Part shown: in pieces, positions 39,717 through 49,598 of the stretch
How the letters are laid out: each line of letters begins with the position of its first letter
Position numbering within the stretch: the stretch's first letter is position 1
Assembly (NCBI GenBank): GCA_012744275.1
Contig: JAAYIE010000008.1
Span: 1-64,000 of the forward strand
Reading direction: 5' to 3'
DNA from: Desulfobulbaceae bacterium
GTDB taxonomy: Bacteria > Desulfobacterota > Desulfobulbia > Desulfobulbales > Desulfobulbaceae
Length of the DNA stretch: 64,000 nucleotides
Program-made: the position numbers and the translations under genes
The notes under the pieces: model-generated
Told to the model about the DNA's origin: nothing
The model's database searches: none
The model's input: the letters and a program-made list of their open reading frames with translations, nothing else

Positions 39717-40571
39717 ATGGGCCTCGTGGACGCATCTGCTTTTCAAGTCGTTACCCTGATCACCGACTTTGGCTGGCAGGATAGCTATGTAGGTCAGCTC
39801 AAAGGTAAACTTCTGCAGACCTGTGCACGTATCCTCCCGGTTGATCTTAACCACAGCATTCCACCGTGGGATATTGCCGCTGCTGCCCGTTGCCTTTTTG
39901 ATAGCTACAGCTTCTTTCCGCGTGGCACAATCCATTTGATTGTGGTCGATCCAAGGGTCGGCAGCGAACGCAGGCTTCTGGCAGCAGGCGGTGGAGGGCA
40001 CTTCTTCCTGACCCCGGATAACGGTACGCTCAGCTATCTGCTCAACGCCAATCGCATTGAGCTTGCCCATCAACTCGCACTTCCTGCCGATGCCACTGCG
40101 ACCAGCCATACCTTCCACGGCAGGGATATCCTCGCTCCAGCCGCAGGCCGCCTGGCTTGCGGCTGCAGTTTGTCTGAGCTTGGCCACCAGCTGCCCCTAC
40201 ATACACTGGTCAGGCAGCAGGATCTATCAAGCGACAACACATTCGAATCGCCTTCCTGTCTGAACGGCAAGGTGCTGTCCGTGGATCGCTTCGGTAATGT
40301 TCGCACCAGCTTCCATCCTCTGCGGGACAATATCTCCTGCAGCCACTTGTCTGCACTTACAATCAAGAATATAGTTGTACGTGAACCGGTAAATTGCTAC
40401 AGCGAAGCTCGGCCAGCTGCTTTTTGTTATCTCATTGACAGTGGAGGATATATCGAAATAGCGCTCAACCAAGGCAATGCGGCACAAACTATACCCTGCA
40501 TGCCGGGTGACCCCATCCAGCTGCATCTCAATTCAAATCACACGTTCAGCGAGGTCGCGAAAAAACCATGA
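39717..40571 (+). CDS. SAM hydroxide adenosyltransferase (DUF62/chlorinase-fluorinase superfamily)
   Basis: VTLITDFGWQDSYVGQLKG, FPRGTIHLIVVDPRVGS, TPDNGTLSYL, TFHGRDILAPAAGRLACG. Confidence 0.9.
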   Translation: MGLVDASAFQVVTLITDFGWQDSYVGQLKGKLLQTCARILPVDLNHSIPPWDIAAAARCLFDSYSFFPRGTIHLIVVDPRVGSERRLLAAGGGGHFFLTPDNGTLSYLLNANRIELAHQLALPADATATSHTFHGRDILAPAAGRLACGCSLSELGHQLPLHTLVRQQDLSSDNTFESPSCLNGKVLSVDRFGNVRTSFHPLRDNISCSHLSALTIKNIVVREPVNCYSEARPAAFCYLIDSGGYIEIALNQGNAAQTIPCMPGDPIQLHLNSNHTFSEVAKKP

Positions 40572-41368
40572 AACATTTCATCTTGTGTGCTGTGGCAGCC
40601 CTGATCGTTGTCACAGGTTGCAGCCAGGTTAACATGGGCAGCTCCAGTGCAAAAACCGCGGCCACAGGCAGCGCGGGCGGTGCAAGTGCCTCCAATGTCA
40701 ATGTCAATCTGGAACGCTGCACCTCCCCCTTCGGCACTCTGGCCGTCAACGAAGATCACACCTCCAATTGGTATTCGTATCTCGGCCAACACGGCCTTCA
40801 GTCGACCGTGCCAGTACTCCGTCTTCTCGCACAGCAGAGTAACTGTTTCGTTGTGGTTGAACGTGGTGCCGGCATGGGCAGTGTCATGCGTGAACGCGAA
40901 CTGGAAGCAATGGGAGAGCTTAGAAAAGACAGTAGCTTTGGCAAAGGCCAGCTGGTATCTGCCGATTACACAGTTACGCCGACGCTGATTTTCCAATCAG
41001 ACAATCTAGGTGGAATCGGAGGCGCGGTTGGCGGTCTGCTCGGTTCGGTTGGCGCCATGATCGGCAGCAATATTCAAACCAAGGGGGCGCAAAGCATGCT
41101 GGCCCTGGTCGATAACCGCTCCGGCGTACAGGTAGCAGTGGCTGAGGGCAGCGGCAGCTCCATGGATGTTGGTGGAATTATGGGCCTTTTAGGAAGCAGT
41201 GCCGGTGGCGGTCTGGGCGCCTACAAGAATACACCCCAGGGTAAGGTGGTGGTTGCAGCGATGACCGATGCGTTCAACAATCTGGTAGTGGCTGCCAAAA
41301 ATTACCAGGCGCAGGAAGCGACCGGCCCCAAAGGTATGGGTACCGGGGGTAAACTTAAGGTAAATTAA
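40568..41368 (+). CDS. CsgG/HfaB-like lipoprotein with Gly-rich segment
   Basis: Lipobox VTGC; VVVERGAGMGSVMRERELEAMGEL, ADYTVTPTLIFQSDNLGGIGGAVGGLLGSVGAMIG. Confidence 0.75.
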   Translation: MKHFILCAVAALIVVTGCSQVNMGSSSAKTAATGSAGGASASNVNVNLERCTSPFGTLAVNEDHTSNWYSYLGQHGLQSTVPVLRLLAQQSNCFVVVERGAGMGSVMRERELEAMGELRKDSSFGKGQLVSADYTVTPTLIFQSDNLGGIGGAVGGLLGSVGAMIGSNIQTKGAQSMLALVDNRSGVQVAVAEGSGSSMDVGGIMGLLGSSAGGGLGAYKNTPQGKVVVAAMTDAFNNLVVAAKNYQAQEATGPKGMGTGGKLKVN

Positions 41369-41461
41369 CCTTTCGCGCTGGTTGAGGCGGTGTGGGTCGG
41401 GCTCCCTTTCTCCCTGATACTCCGGCGCAAATCGCGCAACACTAAAGATAAGGAGGTGGAT

Positions 41462-41749
41462 ATGGCGGTTAAGGTTCTCATCAAGCGAAGGGTAAGCGCA
41501 GAGAAGAACAAAGAGCTGGACATCCTGTTGCGGCAGTTACGTGCGCACACCCTCAACCAGAAGGGATATATCTCCGGCGAAACCTTTGCCCGGATGGATC
41601 AAGAGGGTACCAATCTGGTTATCAGTACCTGGCAGACCCTTGATGACTGGCGCAACTGGTGGTTCAGCCCCGAACGCAAGGTTTTGCAGGATCAAATTGA
41701 CGCCCTGTTGGGGGCGCCGACCGAATATGAAGTCTTCGAAAACGTCTGA
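41462..41749 (+). CDS. Antibiotic biosynthesis monooxygenase (ABM) domain protein
   Basis: AAGGAGGTGGAT SD then MAVKVLIKRRVSAEKNKELDILLRQLRAHTLNQKGYISGETF...STWQTLDDWRNWW. Confidence 0.87.
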   Translation: MAVKVLIKRRVSAEKNKELDILLRQLRAHTLNQKGYISGETFARMDQEGTNLVISTWQTLDDWRNWWFSPERKVLQDQIDALLGAPTEYEVFENV

Positions 41750-41770
41750 TCTGATTCATTTTCCCTGCAA

Positions 41771-41821
41771 ACAAAATCTGTCCAGCTGCGGCTGAATTCG
41801 GCGCAGCTGGACAGATTTTGT
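41771..41821 (+). terminator. Bidirectional terminator, 20-bp perfect stem
   Basis: ACAAAATCTGTCCAGCTGCG...CGCAGCTGGACAGATTTTGT between convergent genes. Confidence 0.9.
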
Positions 41822-41824
41822 CAT

Positions 41825-41938
41825 CCTCCAATTCCACGTCAAAGCACTCTTTAGGTTGGCATTACAGATACTTTTCAGCGTGCAAAGGAAACGCCTGCGT
41901 CGTATTTGCCGTGCATTCTTGAGCTAAAATTAAAATTA
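41825..41938 (-). repeat. Imperfect palindromic repeat, copy E (follows dnaE stop codon)
   Basis: Reverse strand TAATTTTAATTTTAGCTCAAG...GGCAAATACGACGCAGGCG...AATGCCAACCTAAAGAGTGCTTTGACGTGGAATTGGA. Confidence 0.65.
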
Positions 41939-44900
41939 CCCCGGTATTGGAGTTCTCTTGCCCCCTCCGTTCCCCTTTTTCCAGGCCCCGCCATTAGCCC
42001 AGCTATTTCTCCTGGGAGCAGCTTCCGGCTCCCGCATGCGCAACCCAACCGAAGCTTCACCATATTGCTCCCGAATAGTGCGCAGCAAACCACGGTTGGG
42101 CCGCACTCCCATATCACTGTGGGCGACAATGTCCACCTCGCCCCGCTGTGGAAACCCCAGGGTGATCTGCACAGCAACAGTGCCATGGTGCTGAAAAAAT
42201 AGCTCCTTCAAATTCGCCAGGTGTTGACGCGAGAGGGACTCTGCAGCAACTTTCACCAAAACCTGTTCGCAGCAATTCTCAAGGGAATCTGCCAAGGTTC
42301 TGATCTCCTCGGCAGTTAATTTTGGCCCACGCTCAGCCTGCTCCACCGTGGCCGTCACGACCAGGGGCTGATCACTGGTGAGCAGCGAATCGTACTGCGC
42401 AAACACAGAGGGAAAAACCACCAGCTCAACACTGCTCTCCATGTCTTCCAAAACGGCGAAAGCCATGCGCTCGCCCTTTTTAGTCTTATGCTCACGGTAA
42501 CTGGTGACAAGCCCGCCAACCCGAACCACCTGCCCTTCGCGCAGACTGGCAAGTGACGCAATATCACAACCGGTTATCAGCCCCAGTTCTGCGGCAACCG
42601 ACTCAAGTGGATGTCCGGTCAGGTAAAAACCCACAGTCTCTTTTTCAAAGGCAAGCCGCTGCAATTCCGGCCATGTATCTACTGGCGGCACCTCCACTTC
42701 AGCGGTCTCTGTTTCCTGCATGGAAGCCGGTCCCAGGGCAAAAAGGCTCATCTGTCCGCTGAGACGGTCGCGCAGGAGTGCCTTTGCGCGCTCCAGACTC
42801 AGATCCAGCATGGCCATGAGTTGGGCGCGGTGGATGTTGAGGGAATCAAAGGCACCGACCTTGATCAAACTCTCGATCACCTTACGATTCACTTTGGTAC
42901 CATCGATCCGTGCACAAAAATCCGTAAGTGAACGAAACTCACCATTGGCTGCACGCTCATCAATAATGGAATCCAGGGCAGCGCCGCCCACATTTTTAAT
43001 GGCTGCCATACCGAAACGGATATCGTTGTTGTGCACCGTGAAGTCCCGATACGATGCGTTGATGTCAGGGGGCAGGACTTCAAGGCGCATCTGCCGGCAT
43101 TCCTGGATATATTTCACCACCTTATCGGTGTTATCCACATCACAGGACAAAAGAGCTGCCATAAACTGCGCCGGATAATGCGCCTTAAGATACGCAGTCT
43201 GATAGGCCACCAGCGCATAACCGGCCGAATGTGACTTATTGAAGCCATATCCGGCAAATTTCTCCATCAGATCAAAAACATACCCCGCGCGCTCGGCATC
43301 AATACCACGGTTGTCCGCCCCGGCCATGAATTTGCCCCGTTCCTGGGCCATCAAGTCCGCCTTCTTTTTGCCCATGCCTCGGCGAAGAATATCAGCATCA
43401 CCCAGGCTGTAGCCGGCCAGGATATTGGAAATTTTCATGACCTGTTCCTGGTAGACGATAACTCCGTAGGTCTCCTCCAACACCTCCCTGATTTCGGGCA
43501 GAGGGTAATCCGGTTGCCTGCGTCCATGCTTGGTTTCAACAAAATCGTCCACCATACCGGAGTCCAGTGGTCCTGGCCGGTACAATGCCACCAGGGCGAT
43601 CAGATCTGTGAACTGCTCAGGCTGCAACCGCTTAACCAGGTTGCGCATACCGTCGCTTTCCAGTTGAAAAATGCCCAGGCAATCACCCCGGGAAAGCAGG
43701 GCATAGGTCTTGGCATCGTCCATGGGTAGCTTGTTCAGGTCGATTCTGTGGCCAATATCCTCCCTGATCATCTTTAAGGCCTTGTCGATCATGGTCAGGG
43801 TCTTGAGACCAAGAAAATCGAACTTGATCAAACCGACCTTTTCCACATAGTTCATGGCATACTGGGTCAGGATTTCTTTGCCAGAGCCTTCCTTGTCTGA
43901 CTTTACGCATACCGGCAAAAATTCGACCATGGGTCTGGGTGAAATCACCACCCCGGCCGCATGGATGGATTTGTGTCGCGACAAACCCTCCAGGCGCAGG
44001 GACACATGGATCAGCTCATGAATATGAGTATCCTGCATGGCCCCCTTCAGCCGGGGTTCCTGTTCCAGGGCCTGGCTCAGGGTAGTGCCCAGCTTTTCCG
44101 GCACAAGCTTGGCGATTTTATCCACCTCAGGGAGTGGAATATCAAGTGCGCGGCCCACATCGCGCACCACAGCCCTGGCCTTCATGGAACCGTAGGTCAC
44201 AATTTGGGCCACATAGTCGTCACCTCCGTAGCGCCTGCGCACATAGTCCATGACCTCGTCGCGTCGGTCACGGCAGAAATCCACGTCAAAATCCGGCATG
44301 GATTTACGCTCGACATTCAAAAAACGTTCAAAAATAAGACCATAGGGTATGGGATCAATATCGGTGATGCCCATGCAGTAGGCGGCCAGACTGCCGGCAC
44401 CAGATCCGCGTCCAGGCCCAACCGGTATTTCCCTGTCCTTGGCCCAGTTGATAAAGTCAGCCACAATGAGGAAATAACCAGAAAATCCCATTTTCTGGAT
44501 GACACCGATCTCAATCTCCAGTCGGTCATGGTAAATCCCTTCCAGCTCAGAACCCACCTCCTGCATCTCGGCCAGATCATTGAGCCGCTTTTTCAGTCCC
44601 TGTCGGCAGGCCTCAGCAAAGTCGCCTTCCAGGGTATGACCTTCCTGCACCGGATAGGCTGGGAAGTAGTGCTGGTCAAAGGAAAGTTCGAGATTGCAGC
44701 GCTCGGCAATCTCGCAGGTGTTGCTTACCGCCTGTTTACAGTAGTCGAATTCGCGCAGCATTTCCTCACCCGACTTCACATAGAGCCTGTCTGTGGGAAA
44801 GCGAAAACAGGTCGGATCGTTGACGGTTTTGCCAGACTGGATAGCCAGCAGCACCGCGTGGGCATGCGCATCTTCGGCCCGCAGGTAATGGCAATCATTA

Positions 44901-45508
44901 GTTGCCACCAGCTCAATGCCCAGTTCGTCTGCCAGGCTCAGCATGCCCTGGTTAGCCACAGTCTGTTCCGGTATCCCGTTTTCCTGAATCTCAAGATAAA
45001 AACGGTCACCAAAAACACGTTTCACCTCCCTGGCTCGTCTGCGTGCACCCGCCATATCACCATGAACGCAGCGCCAGGCCAACTCGCCCTGCAGACAGGC
45101 GCTGAGGATAATCAGTCCTTCATTGTGGGCAAAAAGCGTGGGCCAGTCAATGCGCGGTCTCCGGTAGAAACCACGGGTTTGCGCCAGCGAGGCCAGCTTC
45201 ATCAAATTGCCATAGCCAGTACTGTTCATGGCCAGGGCAACCAGATGAAAGTTACGACCAGCTTCTGCCCCGCGCTGCTCCATGTTTTTTTCAGCCAGGT
45301 AGAATTCGCAACCGATAATCGGCTTCACTCCAGCGGCCTTGGCCTTCTCATACAACTCCAGGGCTCCGTACATGGCACCGTGGTCGGTTATGGCCACGGC
45401 ATCCATATTCAGCTCCTGCGTGTAGCTGATCAGTTCGGGGATGCGGATAGCGCCATCGAGAAAGGAATATTGGGTATGCAGATGCAGATGGACAAAAGGA
45501 GCACTCAT
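41936..45508 (-). CDS. dnaE: DNA polymerase III subunit alpha
   Basis: PHP domain FVHLHLHTQYSFLDGAIRI, VGPGRGSGAGSLAAYCMGITDIDP, MPDFDVDFCRDRRDEVMDYV, 1190 aa. Confidence 0.97.
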   Translation of the reverse strand: MSAPFVHLHLHTQYSFLDGAIRIPELISYTQELNMDAVAITDHGAMYGALELYEKAKAAGVKPIIGCEFYLAEKNMEQRGAEAGRNFHLVALAMNSTGYGNLMKLASLAQTRGFYRRPRIDWPTLFAHNEGLIILSACLQGELAWRCVHGDMAGARRRAREVKRVFGDRFYLEIQENGIPEQTVANQGMLSLADELGIELVATNDCHYLRAEDAHAHAVLLAIQSGKTVNDPTCFRFPTDRLYVKSGEEMLREFDYCKQAVSNTCEIAERCNLELSFDQHYFPAYPVQEGHTLEGDFAEACRQGLKKRLNDLAEMQEVGSELEGIYHDRLEIEIGVIQKMGFSGYFLIVADFINWAKDREIPVGPGRGSGAGSLAAYCMGITDIDPIPYGLIFERFLNVERKSMPDFDVDFCRDRRDEVMDYVRRRYGGDDYVAQIVTYGSMKARAVVRDVGRALDIPLPEVDKIAKLVPEKLGTTLSQALEQEPRLKGAMQDTHIHELIHVSLRLEGLSRHKSIHAAGVVISPRPMVEFLPVCVKSDKEGSGKEILTQYAMNYVEKVGLIKFDFLGLKTLTMIDKALKMIREDIGHRIDLNKLPMDDAKTYALLSRGDCLGIFQLESDGMRNLVKRLQPEQFTDLIALVALYRPGPLDSGMVDDFVETKHGRRQPDYPLPEIREVLEETYGVIVYQEQVMKISNILAGYSLGDADILRRGMGKKKADLMAQERGKFMAGADNRGIDAERAGYVFDLMEKFAGYGFNKSHSAGYALVAYQTAYLKAHYPAQFMAALLSCDVDNTDKVVKYIQECRQMRLEVLPPDINASYRDFTVHNNDIRFGMAAIKNVGGAALDSIIDERAANGEFRSLTDFCARIDGTKVNRKVIESLIKVGAFDSLNIHRAQLMAMLDLSLERAKALLRDRLSGQMSLFALGPASMQETETAEVEVPPVDTWPELQRLAFEKETVGFYLTGHPLESVAAELGLITGCDIASLASLREGQVVRVGGLVTSYREHKTKKGERMAFAVLEDMESSVELVVFPSVFAQYDSLLTSDQPLVVTATVEQAERGPKLTAEEIRTLADSLENCCEQVLVKVAAESLSRQHLANLKELFFQHHGTVAVQITLGFPQRGEVDIVAHSDMGVRPNRGLLRTIREQYGEASVGLRMREPEAAPRRNSWANGGAWKKGNGGGKRTPIPG

Positions 45509-45540
45509 GGAAAACTCACTGGATGAACTTCAAAAAAAAT

Positions 45541-45591
45541 ATGCCTGTGGGTATAAGCTATGCTGTTGCCAGCATACCCTATCGAGGGCAT
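45541..45591 (-). promoter_or_regulatory. Structured leader/terminator-like RNA upstream of dnaE
   Basis: Reverse strand ATGCC...GGG TATGCTG-GCAA-CAGCATA ...CCC ACA GGCAT then ATTTTTTTT. Confidence 0.55.
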
Positions 45592-45610
45592 GTCGAAACA
45601 GAAAAGATGA

Positions 45611-45647
45611 AAAAAGCGCCGCCACCAGAAACCTGGGGGACGGCGCT
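45611..45647 (-). terminator. Terminator downstream of the Mo-oxidoreductase FeS subunit
   Basis: Reverse strand AGCGCCG...CGGCGCT followed by TTTTT. Confidence 0.8.
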
Positions 45648-45676
45648 CATTGGAAACGCTCAATCAAGAGAAAATT

Positions 45677-46489
45677 TTATTTGCTGTCTTCACCCTCAGA
45701 TGAGAGCGATTTGGCAACCAGGGCCCCTGCCAGACCAAGCAGCCCTACCTCCTTGATTTGCTGTTTAGCAGTGAGGCGCATGGCCTCAAGGGCGGCACGG
45801 CGCGTAACGACCTTCGGCATTTCCTTGGGTGCGGAGGTGGTCATCAACAGTTCCATGTCCGCCTTTTTAGAGCCATAGTACATACCGTTGGGACCGATCT
45901 GCACGGCAGGCGAGGTCAGGCCAACCGCGCCCTTCTTCACATACTGGGAAATCTCGCTTGCCGGGTCATCCAGATCACCAAAAATACGCGCCCTGGCCAA
46001 GCAGGTCTGCACACAGGCAGGCTCCAGCCCTTCGGCCACCCTGGGCATGCAGTAGGTGCATTTATCCGCCTTGCCTAAACAGGTTTCATCGGCCAGTTCG
46101 GTATTGATGTAGCGAGCATGATAGGGGCAGGCAGTGGCACAGGCGCCGCAGCCGATGCAGCGTTCGTAGTCGATCTGCACCGTGCCGTTGAAGGGGTCCT
46201 TCCAGGTGGCGGCCACTTCCATGGTCTTGGTTTCCCCGGTTTTCGCATCCTGCATGGTCATCCTCACCTTTTCAACCGGGCAAACCGGTACACAAGTCGG
46301 GGTTTCGCAGTGGTTGCACAAGCCGGGGTAGTAGGTGTAAGCAAGGCCCTGGGAGGTTTGTGCCGGGCCCAGCCGGTGTACCCAGTTGCGGTCATACTTG
46401 GTGGGCACTTCCCATTCTGCCTTGCATGAAATAACGCAAGCGTGACAACCCACGCAGCGGTCTATATCGATCACCATGCCATAGCGCAT
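45677..46489 (-). CDS. 4Fe-4S ferredoxin-type electron-transfer subunit (PsrB/PhsB-like) with C-terminal extension
   Basis: CVGCHACVISC, CNHCETPTCVPVCP, CIGCGACATACP, CTYCMPRVAEGLEPACVQTC. Confidence 0.9.
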   Translation of the reverse strand: MRYGMVIDIDRCVGCHACVISCKAEWEVPTKYDRNWVHRLGPAQTSQGLAYTYYPGLCNHCETPTCVPVCPVEKVRMTMQDAKTGETKTMEVAATWKDPFNGTVQIDYERCIGCGACATACPYHARYINTELADETCLGKADKCTYCMPRVAEGLEPACVQTCLARARIFGDLDDPASEISQYVKKGAVGLTSPAVQIGPNGMYYGSKKADMELLMTTSAPKEMPKVVTRRAALEAMRLTAKQQIKEVGLLGLAGALVAKSLSSEGEDSK

Positions 46490-46519
46490 AGTCTAATCCT
46501 CCTGTTGGCGGTTGGGGCT

Positions 46520-48736
46520 TCAGCCCACTTTGACCAGTTTGACAAAGTTGTTGCGCAGACCATGCGCGCCTGTTTCCGGATCAATGGCAATCTTGGTGAT
46601 CAGGCTGGAGTCATCCACACCCTTGTCCACGCTGAAGGTCATCTCCTTGTTGCGGGTGCCATAGCCATGGTACAAATACACCGAATCCTCACGGATGCCG
46701 GGCGTTACCTTGACCACAGTGGTGGTGCGTGATTCTACACCGTCCTGATTGACCAGACGTACGGTATCACCGTTTTTCAAGCCTAGCCGGGCAGCCACCT
46801 TGTCATTGACCCATACCGGGTTGATGGGTGCTTCGTGAATGAGCCAGGGGTTATTGATGGAACGGTTGAAGGTGTGCAGCGGAGTGCGGCCATACAACAT
46901 CCGCATGTAACCGGCTGGCGGCGGTTCCACCGGAATGTAGGTGGGGATGGCCGGATACTCGTATTCGCCCAGATCTTCGCTGAAAAAATGCACGATCAGG
47001 TAATCATTTTTTCCGTAAGGAGCCTCACCTGGCTGAATATGGATACCACCCTCTTCCCGAATTTTATCCAGGGTCAGACCAGCACCCTCCAGCACCTTGG
47101 CCATCATCTCTTCCTGCGAAGCAACCGGAATCTTGTCGCCATACCCCATGCGTTTGGCAATCTCATTGGTGATCCAAACACAGTCTTTCCGTTCAAAGCC
47201 AGGCTCCACCAGGGCCATGCGCGGGGCTATGTATTGCTGGTGCTCTGCGGAGAGATCCCACTGGGTACCGGATTTGATATAGTCGTATTTTTCCAGATAC
47301 GAACAGTCTGGCAGGAGGATATCGGCATACATGGTAACATCTGTGGGCATGACATCCGCACACAGGACAAAATCCATCTGTTCCAGCATCTTGATGGTTT
47401 TTTCCTGACCCGGAAGCGTCTGGATCATGTTCTGCCCCCAGATGACACAGCCCTTGATCGGATAGGGCTGGCCACTGATGGCAGCATCACGTATCAACTC
47501 AGTGGGAGTTCCAGGCGGATGAAAGTGATGCACGTCTTCCATTTCGCGCAGATTCCCCTCACCATGCCCCTCTGATTGCGGCCAGTTGGTACCTTTGAGC
47601 CCTTTCGGACCAATGGGCTTAACCAGTCCGCCCTTGACATCAATTGCACCCAAAAGACCGGTCAAACAGGCCAAAGCGCGTTCGCGCTGGAAGTCATTGC
47701 CATACCAGGTGACATGACGGCCCGGGTGAATGGCCACATTGGGCATATTAGCAGCCAGCAGATCAGCTATCTGCTTGATCTGCGCAGCAGGAACCTCACA
47801 CTCAGCTGCAGCCCGTTCCAGGGTCCACTCCTTGATGCCTGCGGCGAACTGTTCGAAACCTTCGCCGTATTCTTCCACGAAATCAACCGCGTATTTTTTG
47901 TTTTCGACCAGATAGTTCATGATCGCCAGCAGCATGGCGGTATCCGTGCCAGGCTTAATAGGCACCCAGATATCGGCTTTAGAAGCGGCGGCCGAAAAAC
48001 GCGGATCCAGCACGACCAGTTTGGCGCCCCGTTCCAAGCCCTTCAGATAGCCTTTAAGATGGGAAACATGCACATTCTCACCAAGATGAGATCCGGTGAG
48101 AAAGATCACCTTGGCATTGGCCATATCCACATTTTCATCCGGAGCAATCTCCAAAGTGGTGATATATGCCATATCGCGCACGCCGCGGCACTGGAAGAAG
48201 GAGGCCTCCGACACATTGGGTGTGCCCACGGTACGCTCAAAAAAATCCATCGGATATTTGGCTGAAGAACCGTGCGGGAACACAGCAATTGACTTGGCAC
48301 CATGCTGATCGACAATGGCCTTGAGCTTGCTGCCGCAGATATCCAGGGCCTCGGTCCAGGAGATGCGCTCCCACTTGGGTTCGCCCCGCTTGCCCACGTT
48401 CTTGAGCGGGTACTTAAGCCGGTCTGGATCATACAGCATGGCCACGCCACCGTTACCGCGTGCGCACAAAGAAACGCCGTTATCAATCGACTTGGGATTG
48501 CCCTCCAGCTTCAACAGGCGGCCGTCACGAACCTTGCCCACCAGCTGACAGCGCCAGAAACACATCTCACAGACGCCGCCCACTACTGTCTTGGTATTTT
48601 TAAAGGAACCAGGTGCAGCCAGTGGTTTTTTCACAACACCTGATTCCGCTTTGGCCGCGACCCTGGAAAGGGGGACGGATGCAGCGGCAATTGAGGCGGT
48701 TTTCAAAAAATTCCGCCTGGTGAGGTTCATTGCCAT
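46520..48736 (-). CDS. Molybdopterin oxidoreductase catalytic subunit (PsrA/PhsA-like), Tat signal
   Basis: RRNFLKTASIAAASV, CEMCFWRCQLVGKVRDGRLLKLEGNPKSIDNGVSLCARG, GSHLGENVHVSHLKGYLKGLERGAKLVVLDPRFSAAASKAD. Confidence 0.92.
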   Translation of the reverse strand: MAMNLTRRNFLKTASIAAASVPLSRVAAKAESGVVKKPLAAPGSFKNTKTVVGGVCEMCFWRCQLVGKVRDGRLLKLEGNPKSIDNGVSLCARGNGGVAMLYDPDRLKYPLKNVGKRGEPKWERISWTEALDICGSKLKAIVDQHGAKSIAVFPHGSSAKYPMDFFERTVGTPNVSEASFFQCRGVRDMAYITTLEIAPDENVDMANAKVIFLTGSHLGENVHVSHLKGYLKGLERGAKLVVLDPRFSAAASKADIWVPIKPGTDTAMLLAIMNYLVENKKYAVDFVEEYGEGFEQFAAGIKEWTLERAAAECEVPAAQIKQIADLLAANMPNVAIHPGRHVTWYGNDFQRERALACLTGLLGAIDVKGGLVKPIGPKGLKGTNWPQSEGHGEGNLREMEDVHHFHPPGTPTELIRDAAISGQPYPIKGCVIWGQNMIQTLPGQEKTIKMLEQMDFVLCADVMPTDVTMYADILLPDCSYLEKYDYIKSGTQWDLSAEHQQYIAPRMALVEPGFERKDCVWITNEIAKRMGYGDKIPVASQEEMMAKVLEGAGLTLDKIREEGGIHIQPGEAPYGKNDYLIVHFFSEDLGEYEYPAIPTYIPVEPPPAGYMRMLYGRTPLHTFNRSINNPWLIHEAPINPVWVNDKVAARLGLKNGDTVRLVNQDGVESRTTTVVKVTPGIREDSVYLYHGYGTRNKEMTFSVDKGVDDSSLITKIAIDPETGAHGLRNNFVKLVKVG

Positions 48737-49441
48737 TTACTGTTCCTCCTTGGTGAAGAAATCAATGAGTATAAGCGTCAACCGGTATACAGGATGCGCG
48801 GTCGCCTGAAAACATTTTTCCTTAAATATAACGAACCAGGGTCGAAAAAAAGTACGCAGAAACTGTTCTTCCGCTTCAAAATTGGCGTCACGGGCGAGCG
48901 CAGCCAAAAAATTAAGCTGCAGCCAGATATGGTCAGCTGGCTCGGATTCGGCGGCAAGCTCATAACCGCAACTGCGGTAAAAGTCGTGGATACGTTCAGT
49001 AGTGCGGCCCTGCAGGAGCGCATCGCTGTCCAGATAGACCGAGGCGTAGGGCGGCACCGTGGTATTACGGCGGGCAGCGGTAATAAAGAGGCGGGTATAT
49101 TCAAGGCGCAAATCGTGCAACAGATCCGGACACTGCTGCCGCCACTGCCGTACATCTTCGGCCTCACGCTGCCAGTCAAGCGCACCGGCAAGCTCAATCT
49201 GGGCTTCTACCATTGCGGTAACAATGGCGCTCTCTTCTGGATAACGCATCAATTGGGACAGCAAGGTGTACATATCCACCAATCGGGATGCTTCTTCCGG
49301 CGTTTGGTGGCTCTGACAGGATTCGGTGCTTGGGCTGGCCTGAAGCATGGGATTCTGCACGGCTGCGATATAGGAACGGGGACAAGATAAGGAGACCAAG
49401 GACACGGGTAGCACGAAGCAGCATCCTGTCTTGCATAACAT
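48737..49441 (-). CDS. TorD-family molybdoenzyme maturation chaperone
   Basis: YTRLFI...VPPYASVYLDSDALLQG, EPADHIWLQLNFLAALA; upstream of catalytic subunit. Confidence 0.87.
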   Translation of the reverse strand: MLCKTGCCFVLPVSLVSLSCPRSYIAAVQNPMLQASPSTESCQSHQTPEEASRLVDMYTLLSQLMRYPEESAIVTAMVEAQIELAGALDWQREAEDVRQWRQQCPDLLHDLRLEYTRLFITAARRNTTVPPYASVYLDSDALLQGRTTERIHDFYRSCGYELAAESEPADHIWLQLNFLAALARDANFEAEEQFLRTFFRPWFVIFKEKCFQATAHPVYRLTLILIDFFTKEEQ

Positions 49442-49598
49442 CTATACAACGAGCTCATTGTAGCATACAATGGCCCAATACTCAACATTGCTCTCCCGGC
49501 ACACACGGCAATTATTTGTACATTACAGCAGGCAAGATGTACAAACTAAATTGCGTTTTGACGCGCCTGGGCGCAACCCCCCATTTCAAGGAGCATCC

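Noticed and set aside
43961-45526. 521-aa ORF on the + strand
   Set aside because: Fully antisense to dnaE, which has unmistakable family motifs; long antisense ORFs are expected in GC-rich coding DNA.
46835-48265. Pair of large + strand ORFs (246 and 229 aa)
   Set aside because: Antisense shadow of the Mo catalytic subunit.
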